DNA from: Spirosoma utsteinense
GTDB taxonomy: Bacteria > Bacteroidota > Bacteroidia > Cytophagales > Spirosomataceae
Assembly: GCF_014282275.1 (NCBI RefSeq)
Contig: NZ_VFIA01000007.1
Span: forward strand, 141,899 to 205,898
Direction of reading: 5' to 3'
DNA length: 64,000 nt
The notes beneath the pieces are model-generated. The model had not been told where the DNA came from. It worked only from the letters and a program-made list of their open reading frames with translations, and searched no databases. Shown here one piece after another: positions 51,379 through 59,908 of this stretch. Positions within the stretch are counted from its first letter, which is position 1; every line of letters starts with the position of its first letter. The translations under genes and the position numbers were made by a program.

Positions 51379-51383
51379 TGAAC

Positions 51384-51510
51384 GTTGACAGGTAGTAAAA
51401 GCCGATTATCGGTAATGATACCTTGCTCCTGCTTGAATTCGGTCAATCAAACGTCCGCTTCAACCCTAAAAATCGAGTTATCTATCGTCATCATGAACGG
51501 TCAACTTAAA
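51384..51510. repeat. Diverged dispersed intergenic element, copy C
   Basis: Starts with GTTGACAGGTAGTAAA and, exactly 65 nt from its first base, has AAACGTCCG; copy B (62146-62280) has the same two 9-mers at the same spacing. Copy D shares GTTGACA and CTCCTGCT with the same 42-nt offset. Between these blocks similarity is about half of positions by eye. It lies in the gap between the AraC and methyltransferase genes. Confidence 0.5.
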
Positions 51511-51559
51511 CAAGGGCTACCCAAATCCATTTTTGACTCACGGCAAAAAAGTAGCGGGC

Positions 51560-52663
51560 TTAGCTCGTTGCTTCACGAAGCAGGCTAAGACCAGAAAGAC
51601 ACTGTCCCGCGACGCCTTTTTGTTGGATTAAAACGTTGAATTTAGGCCCCATATCCACCAATAGGGTATGCCGTATCCGGGCTACGTTTCGGGCGGCCTG
51701 AACGATATCCGTTTCTCCGGCATAGGCCTGCTCAATGGAGTCGATCAAGCCCATCGCTAACAGAAAATGGCTTTGATTGGTTAAGCCGCACTTGGTTAAA
51801 CCTTGTTTGGCCCCCCAATGGGCTAAGGCCGAAAAGTTGATGTAAGTGGTTATATCCTGGCTACCAATCTGCTCGTACAGATTGGTATTGGTCGTATGGT
51901 TGCGGTAACAACGCAGCGTTCCCTGACTCCGGCCGGGTTTATAGAGATCGGCGGATTCAAACCCGTAATCAATGGTCATCACATAGCCCCGCTTTAGGGC
52001 GGTGGCTACGGTTTGGATCCAACGCACCGCTTGTAGATTAATCTCGGTGCGATAGCCTGGCGACAGGCGAACATCCAGTTCGTTCAGGTAATTGGTAAGC
52101 TCCCTGGAGGCTGGCTGTAAAACCTCCTGGAAGCTCGTCGTATAATCAACAAATACCTCCATCAACTGCTGGTCCATAAGCACGGGGTGAACCGCAAATG
52201 TATCGACCAGCTCATTAGAGAGGATACATCCACTGATATCCGGTATATCCTCAATCGACTCATGCCAGCTTACTTTTTCGGTTAAATGGCTTCGTTCAAT
52301 AGCCTGCATGACTGGACTTTTCTCAATGATGCAATAGCGTAACTGGTCATACAGGCTGGCATTGTTTTTTAGGTACAACAGGATATCGGCACATAAGGCA
52401 CCGGTGCCCGCCCCGTATTCGACAATGGTAAAGGGCTCTTTGCCCAGTATGACCCACATTTCTTCCAACTGTTTACCGATTAGAGCCCCAAAGACGGGGG
52501 TCAGGCAGGAACTGGTGTAAAAGTCTCCCGTGGGGCCTATCTTAGTAGCGGGTGAGGTATAGTAGCCCAGGCCAGGATAGTACAGGCACATTTCCATGAA
52601 TTCCTGAAACGGAATTGGTCCCTGTTGCTTTATTTTTTGGATAATCCGTTCGGGCAAGGTCAT
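51560..52663 (-). CDS. MidA/NDUFAF7-type SAM-dependent methyltransferase
   Basis: 367 residues, cytoplasmic. Family features: IIQKIKQQGPIPFQEFMEMC, LYYPGLGYYTS, GPTGDFYTSS, the SAM-binding strand VEYGAGTGALCADIL, the adenine-side acid in YCIIEKSP, SNELVDTFAVH, and MTIDYGFESADLY. Relatives methylate an arginine of mitochondrial complex I subunit NDUFS2; the bacterial target is unknown but may be respiratory NDH-1. It stands alone, convergent with the NmrA/AraC operon, and is probably a resident gene. Confidence 0.92.
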   Translation of the reverse strand: MTLPERIIQKIKQQGPIPFQEFMEMCLYYPGLGYYTSPATKIGPTGDFYTSSCLTPVFGALIGKQLEEMWVILGKEPFTIVEYGAGTGALCADILLYLKNNASLYDQLRYCIIEKSPVMQAIERSHLTEKVSWHESIEDIPDISGCILSNELVDTFAVHPVLMDQQLMEVFVDYTTSFQEVLQPASRELTNYLNELDVRLSPGYRTEINLQAVRWIQTVATALKRGYVMTIDYGFESADLYKPGRSQGTLRCYRNHTTNTNLYEQIGSQDITTYINFSALAHWGAKQGLTKCGLTNQSHFLLAMGLIDSIEQAYAGETDIVQAARNVARIRHTLLVDMGPKFNVLIQQKGVAGQCLSGLSLLREATS

Positions 52664-52846
52664 GAGTCAAACACAGGGCTTTGTTCAAGTTCCATGAACG
52701 CCCCGTATTTATTTGGGTTAGCGTAGCTGAACCAAAAGTTAGCATGTGGCCTGGCAGTTATGAGTTACCAACGGTAGGCGACGAAATGCCTTGGACAGTC
52801 AGTAAAAATCATCCTTCTCCTACCCCCTATTGCCTTCAGGAAACCT

Positions 52847-52910
52847 TCCGATTCGGATTAGGAGACATGCGCACACTTTAATAACTGTCAAGGATATTCA
52901 GTGGCATGCG
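52847..52910. repeat. Diverged dispersed intergenic element, copy A (partial)
   Basis: Shares TCCGATTC, then TGCGCA, TTTAATA, TGT and GCAT blocks with copy B over about 64 nt; within 43 aligned positions from TGCGCA onward about 31 agree by eye. It lies in the gap between the DUF4239 and methyltransferase genes. Confidence 0.45.
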
Positions 52911-52951
52911 TTTTACTTTTTCCCTGCTTGCTGAGTGGCTATAGCAGCGGG

Positions 52952-53737
52952 TCATCTATCTATCAATGTGCTCAACACGAGTTGGTAAGGCTCGGCTGAC
53001 ACACTGATTTCTCCCCAAAAGGGGTGGTCCAGCACAACCAGCAGAAAAACTAATAGCCCAATCATTCCCGCTAGTGCCCCCGTTAGTAAGGCATGAAGCC
53101 GATAGCTCACGACCACAAAGCAGTATGAAAAGCCGATGGTTGCCACGGCTCCCAATAAGACCACCAGCCAGAGGACACCCGGAACGCCACCTCTGAGGGC
53201 CTCCTGCCGCTGCCGGCGGAGGTCAATCAGGGTGTTATAGGCCCGAATCGTTTCGCTATACACCACCAACTGCTCATTTGTAAGGCCCTCTTGACTGAAT
53301 AAGCGTTTTTGAAACTGGTTCAACACGACCGTTTCCGAATCGGATTGTAGACCCCGGCGCTGGGCGGGCCAGGATTGGGTAATAATCACGGTGAGATAAT
53401 TCCGTACCTGTTTACGCAGGGCATCACGCGCTGCGTCAGGGTAAGCGGCCAGATCCCGGTAGAGCACCGCGGTGGCGGAGGCCTCCTGCGAAGCGATGAT
53501 GGAAGCTTGGTTATAGCTGCCCCAGGCGGCCACTGTCAGCAGGCCCAATAAGAGACCATACAGCAGAGATACGGCGGAAAAGAACCATCCCACCGTCCCA
53601 TTATCAATCGAATCGGCGGCTCCACTTCGGTGCAGACGTCGGTGGATAATAGCCAGCCCCACGAGGGCAGTCAGTAGGAAGAAGGTCACAATCAGCAACC
53701 CCAGAAACCAGGTGGGTAGGTTGTACAGCCAGCGCAT
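52952..53737 (-). CDS. DUF4239 (bestrophin-like) membrane protein
   Basis: 261 residues from the ATG at 53737 (MRWLYNLPTWFLGLLIVTFF); a 13-residue longer start at 53776 is possible. It has four membrane segments, two at the N-terminus (GLLIVTFFLLTALVGLAIIH; WFFSAVSLLYGLLLGLLTVA) and two at the C-terminus (LWLVVLLGAVATIGFSYCFV; GALAGMIGLLVFLLVVL), with a soluble helical middle (QASIIASQEASATAVLYRDL). This is the DUF4239 pattern; the family is compared with bestrophin channels but has no shown activity. It is separated from neighbours by more than 200 nt each side. Confidence 0.85.
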   Translation of the reverse strand: MRWLYNLPTWFLGLLIVTFFLLTALVGLAIIHRRLHRSGAADSIDNGTVGWFFSAVSLLYGLLLGLLTVAAWGSYNQASIIASQEASATAVLYRDLAAYPDAARDALRKQVRNYLTVIITQSWPAQRRGLQSDSETVVLNQFQKRLFSQEGLTNEQLVVYSETIRAYNTLIDLRRQRQEALRGGVPGVLWLVVLLGAVATIGFSYCFVVVSYRLHALLTGALAGMIGLLVFLLVVLDHPFWGEISVSAEPYQLVLSTLIDR

Positions 53738-54008
53738 AGAAGGTGTGTTGAGGTGTAAACAAAAAGCTTTGGTCAAAGCGACAAGCGTCCCCCCAGCGGC
53801 TGGGCTTGACTTACTTTCGGTTGGGTGGGGATGGTGCTCCCCTCGCGCTTATTGCCTGCAACCTGGCTGACAACCATCGGGTACGGAATCCTATGGCTTT
53901 GCGCTCAATTTAACTTGCTCTGGTTGTTTTAAACGAATCAGATAGCCGCTGATCAGGTTTACCGGGCACAGGATGCGGCTCAGAACCGATTACCGATTCA
54001 GCCCGGTC

Positions 54009-55424
54009 TTACTGGGCCGATAGCGTCTCCTTGTTCATGGTTTTGGCAGATTCCTGATTAATGGTTTCCAGAAATTTACCCGTTACCCAACCGATGTCTG
54101 AGTTGCGAATAAATACCACCCGTTTAGGGACACTTTGAGTCGAATAGATCCGTAAGATAGTATCCAGCCACAGAGCGCCCGCAATGATCTGCTTTTCATC
54201 GAGGAGGTTCTGCATCGTGTTTACATCCTTCTCAGCCATTCTTTTAAGGGCTGGATCGCTAATGCCGTTTAGATCAGGATGGGTTAAGGCTTGATAATCT
54301 GTCAGCGCTAACTCTTTAAAGCGGGCAACATCGGCCAGGGTAATGGGCAAAGCCGTAACGTTTGCCTTCTCGGGATAGAGGTAGGTAAGCAACGCCCAGG
54401 TGATGTCCCCACCCACCCCAACGGTCTTACGCTGCTGCAAGCCTTTATTCTGGGTATAAAACTTGGGTACCAGGGCCGTGTCAGCAATGGCCTGAACAAC
54501 TCGTTGCGCTTCCCGTTTAAAGGCGGTTATGGATAAGGATCGCTTTGCTTCAATCTGGCTGACCAGAGCTTTGGGCCCAAAGGGAACGGTTATAGCATGG
54601 AATTTACGGTTAGTGTCGAAGTAACCCCCCATGGTGCCTCCGCCACTAATCTCCAGCGCTGAGGTCGTTGGCCATACGTTGCGCGGAATCGCACCAAGGG
54701 TAAAGAGTTCGGCTTCGCGCGTGGGCGTCAGGGTAGTATCGATTTGCTGAACCCCTTTGGGGAGCGCACTCGACAACTGCTTGTATAGCTTGGGCTTGTT
54801 ATTAATATCGGGCATTTTCACCACACTGCGACCGATCTCGCTGCCGATTACAACAAAAACGCGTTCGTTGGGAATATTGTAACGGCGAATCGAATCGATA
54901 CAGGTAGTTAAGGCGTCTTTACCGGCCCGCGTAAGTTGATCGGTTTCATTGGGTAGATCGATCCGGGCTTTGATATCTTTCTCGTAGAAGCCATTCACCA
55001 GTTTTGTTTGGAAAATGGCTAGCTTGGTGCCGGAGGTGCCAAACTGGATACCGGCGTATAGATTCTTGTCGGCAATCTCCCGAATTAACTCGCCCACTAC
55101 CCAGACAGAGCCTTCATACCGAAGCTTTCGATAACGGGTACGGGCCAGTTCGAGATAGCGCAAGGCCTCGGGGCGGTTCTGTTGCTCATTATGAGCCAGT
55201 CCCAGCAGTTCATAAGTAACCGCTTCCCAGTATAGATCTTTAGTTTTAACCGCTGGCAAGGCGCGCAGGAGTAAATTAATCGCCTGGGGGCTACGGTCGA
55301 GTGCTCGAAACGAATTAGCCAGTTTAATCAAATGAACCGCTTCTTTGGTGGTGCGGGCTTGTTGGGCGGTTGCCATCATAGTGCCTGAACCCAGCAAGAA
55401 AAGTAGAATACCTAAAATTTTCAT
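54009..55424 (-). CDS. Secreted TPR plus Ppx/GppA-like (ASKHA fold) protein
   Basis: 471 residues with a signal peptide (about 1-21). Residues 25-115 form TPR-like helices (PQAINLLLRALPAVKTKDLY, RPEALRYLELARTRYR). From about residue 120 there is an actin/hexokinase-type nucleotide-binding fold with phosphate-1-like (YAGIQFGTSGTKLAIFQ) and phosphate-2-like (ALEISGGGTMGGYF) loops, plus a late VGVGGDITWALLTYL. That order fits exopolyphosphatase/GppA relatives, which are normally cytoplasmic. A signal peptide would place it in the periplasm, where ATP or GTP is scarce, so polyphosphate binding or a structural role is possible. Function not assigned. Confidence 0.75.
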   Translation of the reverse strand: MKILGILLFLLGSGTMMATAQQARTTKEAVHLIKLANSFRALDRSPQAINLLLRALPAVKTKDLYWEAVTYELLGLAHNEQQNRPEALRYLELARTRYRKLRYEGSVWVVGELIREIADKNLYAGIQFGTSGTKLAIFQTKLVNGFYEKDIKARIDLPNETDQLTRAGKDALTTCIDSIRRYNIPNERVFVVIGSEIGRSVVKMPDINNKPKLYKQLSSALPKGVQQIDTTLTPTREAELFTLGAIPRNVWPTTSALEISGGGTMGGYFDTNRKFHAITVPFGPKALVSQIEAKRSLSITAFKREAQRVVQAIADTALVPKFYTQNKGLQQRKTVGVGGDITWALLTYLYPEKANVTALPITLADVARFKELALTDYQALTHPDLNGISDPALKRMAEKDVNTMQNLLDEKQIIAGALWLDTILRIYSTQSVPKRVVFIRNSDIGWVTGKFLETINQESAKTMNKETLSAQ

Positions 55425-55893
55425 AGAACAAACGCGAAGAAGGCGGGCAAGCAGCGGTGCAAGCCAGGCCTATAGATGGCGATCAGTTCCCACTTAACGC
55501 TCGGGTAATCTTTTGGTTGAGCCAAGTAAGGGAAGGGTCTGTCCCGACAACGGAAACAGCTGACCACTCCGCAAGGGTGACGTGCTGGTCACCTCCCAGT
55601 AAAGCGCCTAGGCAAACCGATAGCCCCGCTCATTTGGTAGCGAAGATTGGCCCGTTCCGCGTAGGGCTAGTTAGCTGCCCCGATGGCGGTTTCCTTCGCG
55701 ACACCTTCCCCAGGGGGTAAGCCGCAGCTTAAAAAGCCAATCAACAACGAGCCGCTTGTAACCGATCCGCCTGGAAGGTTCGACCCGCCCGTTCGGACGC
55801 ACTTAGAACCGCTGGCTTGCCTTTGGTCTGCTGATAATCAACTGCATTCGGCAAATACATACTGACCTGACCCTAACGGTATAGCAACCCGTC
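55425..55893. other. 469-nt gap, nothing recognised
   Basis: The stretch lies between the TPR-ASKHA gene and the hydrolase-TonB receptor gene. Short plus-strand frames (55457-55720, 55683-55865) are rich in Arg, Pro and Thr with no family resemblance, so I treat them as noncoding. I see no tRNA or clear terminator, and no copy of either repeat family. Confidence 0.5.
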
Positions 55894-58800
55894 TTACTTG
55901 AAGTCAACGTTGTAGGTCAGACTCGGAATAGGCGCCCCGAAGATGCTTAGCCGGTAAGGATTAGTGGCCTGCCCCTCCGTTTGGTAAAAAATCGAATACA
56001 CATTCTTCCGTCCGTACAGATTGTAAACCGTAAAGGTCCAGTGCCCCTGCCAGCGCCGGTTCTTCATACTCGGATTGTAGATGTTCCAGGCAAAATCCAG
56101 CCGATGATAAGCAGGTAACCGGTTTTGATTCCGCTCATCGTAATAGGGATACGTCCGGCGCTGATAACGAATGAAGCCTTCCGGTGCCGTATAGGGGCGG
56201 CCCGTGCTGTAGGCAAAGTTGAACGAAAAGCTGTGGTGTTGCCCCTGATTGAGAGTCAGGCTCATGTTCAGGCTATGGGGCCGGTCATAATTGGCTCGGT
56301 ACCAGTTGCCCCCGTTGATTTGCTCCTGAAAGTTAACGCCGGTATTTACCTGATTCAACGTACGAGAATAGGTGTAATTAATCCAGCCGGTCAATTCCCC
56401 TTTCTTCTTCGACACCATGACTTCCGTACCGTAGGCTTTACTACGACCAGCCAGTAACTGGGTTTCGGGGTAGGGCTGTAGTAGAAAATCAGCCCCGGGC
56501 TTATAGTCCAGGACATGCTGCGTACTACGCCAGTAGACCTCCGCCGAGAGTTCGAAAATGTTATTCTTCGAATTTATAAAATAACCTCCAGACCACAACT
56601 GGCTCACCTGGGGTTGAATGTGCGCGTCCGCTGTTTTCCAGCGGGCCGTCGGCAGGGGTGTGGTTGTATTGGTGATCACCTGCAAATACTGTCGCATCAG
56701 ATTATAACCCAGTTTAACAGACGAATTAGGCGTCAGGGCGTAGCGCAGACCCAACCGAGGTTCCAGGCCACCGTACTGTTTACTGACCTGCCCCGCGCCG
56801 TACACACTTGAATCTACTACCATCATCGCATCGGCCACCTCACCCGTAGCCGGGTTACGGTATTGGCGGACCACCGACGGCCCCAGATTTAGAAAATGGG
56901 AGTAGCGCAGTCCAGCCGATACGGCCAGCTGATCGGACAAACTAATCTCATCTTCGGCATGAATACCCAGTTCCAGTGCGTTTTCAATTGGTGTCTGCTG
57001 GTAATTGACCGCCAGACTGGTACCCGGAATCAACTCGCCGGGGTTTAGTCGATAATGAGTAGCACTAAGGCCAACTTCGATCTTTTGCTTAGCTAACTGG
57101 TAGTTGAGGTTCGACTTGATCTGCCGTTGTAGCAGCGCCTGTTTCAGTACCACTTGATTGTTGGTCGTATCTTCGGTGGACAGGATGCGGGGAATATACT
57201 GAGCGACCAGGGCGGTCGTTTGCACATTTACCCGGTCGTTAACGGCGTGAAACCAGCGCACCATACCGTTGGCTGTTTGCTGGGCGTACTGCGTATTGAC
57301 CGCATTCACATTGGCCAGACTACCTACCAGATCAGTCTGAAACAGATCCTGGCTGTAATAACCCATGGCGGTCACGGTGTTGCGGTCATTCACGCGCCAG
57401 AACAGCTTGGCCGTTCCATCACCGAACTTGGCCCGAATGTTGTCAAAGCGGGAGGAAACCGCCCGTAACAGAAAGTCATTGAACGCCCCCCGGCCCGAAA
57501 CCAGCAGGGCTACCTTACCGGCTACGATGGGTGTCTCAAGCGTGAATCGGTTCGCTACTAAACTTACCCCTCCACTGAGATGAAGTTGATTCAGATCAGG
57601 ATTTCGCAGGCTAATATCGAGTACCGAAGCGGCCCGCCCCCCGTAGCGGGCTGGCACATTGCCTTTATACAGATCCAGCCCACTAACGGCATCAGCCGGA
57701 AAGACCGAAAATAGCCCAAACATGTGGGTAGGGTTAAAAATGGGGGTCTCATCCAGTAAGATCAGGTTTTGATCCGTTGTGCCCCCCCGGATGTTGAGGC
57801 CATTGGCCGCTTCGCCCACACTGGTCACGCCGGGCAGCATTTGCAGACTACGCAGAATATCAACCTCGCCCAGGGCTGCGGGCATTTTTTTAAGCGTCGA
57901 AATGTTAATCTGACTAACCCCCAACAGGGGCTGACGAACGTTTTGATCGTAGCCTTTGCTGGTCACGACCACCTCTTCCAGCTGACTCGATACGGACGGG
58001 ATACTGACGTTCAGTACGGTGTTTTCGCGCAGGTAAAGGGTAGTTCGGTAGGGCAGGTAGCCCACGCTTCGAATGACGACGATATGCTTTCCCGAAGGCA
58101 GGCTAACCAAAAACTGCCCCTGCTCATTGGTATAGGTGCCTTTGCCGATTTTTTCATAATCGATCAGTACGGTAGCACGAGGCAACCCTCGACCCGTAGC
58201 CGAATCACGGACGGTACCGCTAACCGATAGTAGCCCGTTGCGGCCGGTCGACTCTCCGGGTGTTTTATAAACCGTTCTCACTTCGTTAGGCCGGACTGGT
58301 GCGGGTGACTGTTGGCTTCCTGCCGGGGCTCCTACGGCCACCGTCGTTTTTGGCTGAGGAGACGCAAGCAGAACAGCTGGTGGCCCATTGGGTATGGCCA
58401 CATTATCCGGGGCTACAGTCTGATGGGATTGAGCCACAACCGGCTTTTGCCAATAGCCTTGCCTGTTTAACCAGCCTATCCATTGATCCAGCCAGGCATC
58501 AGTGACTGTATATGGCGGGGAAACACCAGCGGGTTGGTTGCTCAGGGCATAACTATGCAACTCCGCCGACCGGCCAGCCCGTAGCCACTGTTGGTATAAT
58601 TCAGCGGTCTGGATAGCGGTCTGGCGGGCATTCTCACTTGTCGCCCCTGACATAGCGGCAATAAACAGGACTGGAGCATCGGCTGGAACCGACTCGGTGG
58701 CTATGGTACCCACCTCAGCCTGAAGAAGGCTCACAAAGTTAGGGCTGGTTGTTTTAGTACGGTCGTAAACCAGCCGCAGCGCCAGCGTCCCGCCCGTTGA

Positions 58801-59319
58801 TACGCCCAGTACGCCAACCTGATCCGGTCTGATGCCAAGTTCGGCTGCGTGTTGGCGCAGGTAGCCGAGGGCTTGTTTGCCGTCAGCAAGGGCCATGGCT
58901 AGTGCATTCAGCGAATCTTGTGGACTCAACGCTGGCTCCTGCCTCACTGCGGTCAACGAGGAGTCTTGAGCCAGTCTGTAAGGCAACACAAAAACCGTTA
59001 TACCTAGTGCGGTTAGTCGGGTGGCCAAAGCCATACTTTCCTGGTCCACGGACCGAGTGGGCCATCCAATCTTCGGAAAAATAAGCACGGCAGTACCCGT
59101 TGCCAGTGCTGAGTCTGGCAAAAAAACCGCCAGCCTTGGTACAGTTGCCAAAGTCAACACGTTATTTTCCACCAGGCTGCCCGGTATTACACCTTCGGTT
59201 CCGATACGGTTAACGGAAGCCGGTGCTTTGCCGCCGGGCAGTTGATTCACGAATTGCGCCCAGACGACGTGACTGGCAAGCAGATTTAACCCTAGAACGA
59301 ATACTATATATTTCATCAC
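55894..59319 (-). CDS. TonB-dependent receptor with N-terminal BD-FAE-like (pseudo)hydrolase domain
   Basis: 1141 residues. After the signal peptide (about 1-22) residues about 24-290 match a secreted BD-FAE-type alpha/beta-hydrolase: VNQLPGGKAPASVN, PRLAVFLPDSALATGTAVLI, VFVLPYRL, DQVGVLGVSTGGTLALRLVY. Ser174 is in the nucleophile elbow, but the oxyanion PGGGYG is FPKIGW, the Asp region reads FIAAMSGATSE and the His region reads ALSNQPAGVSPP, so the acid and His seem to be lost. A Pro/Ala-rich linker (about 300-360), a carboxypeptidase-regulatory-like domain (about 365-455), a plug (about 460-570; GLNIRGGTTDQNLILLDETP) and a TonB barrel follow. The receptor type fits small-molecule or siderophore-like import rather than SusC. 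A TonB receptor with this front domain is unusual. Confidence 0.88.
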   Translation of the reverse strand: MMKYIVFVLGLNLLASHVVWAQFVNQLPGGKAPASVNRIGTEGVIPGSLVENNVLTLATVPRLAVFLPDSALATGTAVLIFPKIGWPTRSVDQESMALATRLTALGITVFVLPYRLAQDSSLTAVRQEPALSPQDSLNALAMALADGKQALGYLRQHAAELGIRPDQVGVLGVSTGGTLALRLVYDRTKTTSPNFVSLLQAEVGTIATESVPADAPVLFIAAMSGATSENARQTAIQTAELYQQWLRAGRSAELHSYALSNQPAGVSPPYTVTDAWLDQWIGWLNRQGYWQKPVVAQSHQTVAPDNVAIPNGPPAVLLASPQPKTTVAVGAPAGSQQSPAPVRPNEVRTVYKTPGESTGRNGLLSVSGTVRDSATGRGLPRATVLIDYEKIGKGTYTNEQGQFLVSLPSGKHIVVIRSVGYLPYRTTLYLRENTVLNVSIPSVSSQLEEVVVTSKGYDQNVRQPLLGVSQINISTLKKMPAALGEVDILRSLQMLPGVTSVGEAANGLNIRGGTTDQNLILLDETPIFNPTHMFGLFSVFPADAVSGLDLYKGNVPARYGGRAASVLDISLRNPDLNQLHLSGGVSLVANRFTLETPIVAGKVALLVSGRGAFNDFLLRAVSSRFDNIRAKFGDGTAKLFWRVNDRNTVTAMGYYSQDLFQTDLVGSLANVNAVNTQYAQQTANGMVRWFHAVNDRVNVQTTALVAQYIPRILSTEDTTNNQVVLKQALLQRQIKSNLNYQLAKQKIEVGLSATHYRLNPGELIPGTSLAVNYQQTPIENALELGIHAEDEISLSDQLAVSAGLRYSHFLNLGPSVVRQYRNPATGEVADAMMVVDSSVYGAGQVSKQYGGLEPRLGLRYALTPNSSVKLGYNLMRQYLQVITNTTTPLPTARWKTADAHIQPQVSQLWSGGYFINSKNNIFELSAEVYWRSTQHVLDYKPGADFLLQPYPETQLLAGRSKAYGTEVMVSKKKGELTGWINYTYSRTLNQVNTGVNFQEQINGGNWYRANYDRPHSLNMSLTLNQGQHHSFSFNFAYSTGRPYTAPEGFIRYQRRTYPYYDERNQNRLPAYHRLDFAWNIYNPSMKNRRWQGHWTFTVYNLYGRKNVYSIFYQTEGQATNPYRLSIFGAPIPSLTYNVDFK

Positions 59320-59324
59320 GAGTT

Positions 59325-59714
59325 TTAACTGGGTTCAGCATTATATATTCTTCCGTTTCGATCTGGGCCTTTGCTGGTTATGACCACCTCTTCGAACTGG
59401 CTGGAAACGGCAGGCAGTTTAACCGTCAGGGTTATATGCTCCCGCAGATTGAGCGTAGTTCGGAAAGGCAGGTAGCCCAGGCTGCGCACCACCACAATGG
59501 GCAGACAGGATCGGGTATCGGTGGCGAGAAAGCCCTGCGCGTCGGTGTAGGTGCCCGTTGTCACCTTATCATAATCGAGCACCACCGCGGCCTGCCCAAT
59601 GGGTTGTCCACTGGCCGAATAGCGGACGATGCCCGACAGGGTATAAGTCGGTTGAGCAACGACGGGGCTCAGGGAAAGAGTAAATACCAGGCCAACCAGC
59701 AGGCGTAATAGCAT
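59325..59714 (-). CDS. Truncated TonB-receptor N-terminus paralogue (secreted CarboxypepD_reg-like)
   Basis: 129 residues from the ATG at 59714 (MLLRLLVGLVFTLSLSPVVA signal peptide); the frame is open to 59759. After the signal peptide it carries one carboxypeptidase-regulatory-like domain (YTLSGIVRYSASGQPIGQAA, IVVVRSLGYLPFRTTLNLRE) and the TonB-box-like stretch FEEVVITSKGPDRNG, then stops after 10 more residues. It parallels residues about 364-461 of the receptor downstream, from which it is only 5 nt away, so it is probably the stub of a deleted or recombined receptor gene. A small secreted protein with its own role cannot be excluded. Confidence 0.75.
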   Translation of the reverse strand: MLLRLLVGLVFTLSLSPVVAQPTYTLSGIVRYSASGQPIGQAAVVLDYDKVTTGTYTDAQGFLATDTRSCLPIVVVRSLGYLPFRTTLNLREHITLTVKLPAVSSQFEEVVITSKGPDRNGRIYNAEPS

Positions 59715-59908
59715 AGGCACATTGAATAGTACAAGGTTTATTACTGGATGCCAAGTCAAAAAATTAATGCGGTAGGGACAAAACTCTGGGTTGCTTAACT
59801 CTATGCACGACGTATTGAGTACCCTTGCTTTACTACCAGTCTAGTTGCCCCGGATGGGGTCTAATCCTGGAGATGTTTCCTGGCCTATCCACCCTTATAT
59901 ACTAAAAA

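Noticed and set aside
51384..51395. TTGACA as a sigma-70 -35 box
   Set aside because: Bacteroidota housekeeping promoters use a different consensus, and no matching -10/-7 box was found at proper spacing in the copies.
51385..51588. 67-codon plus-strand frame after the AraC gene
   Set aside because: It overlaps the dispersed element and the end of the methyltransferase gene, with low-complexity composition.
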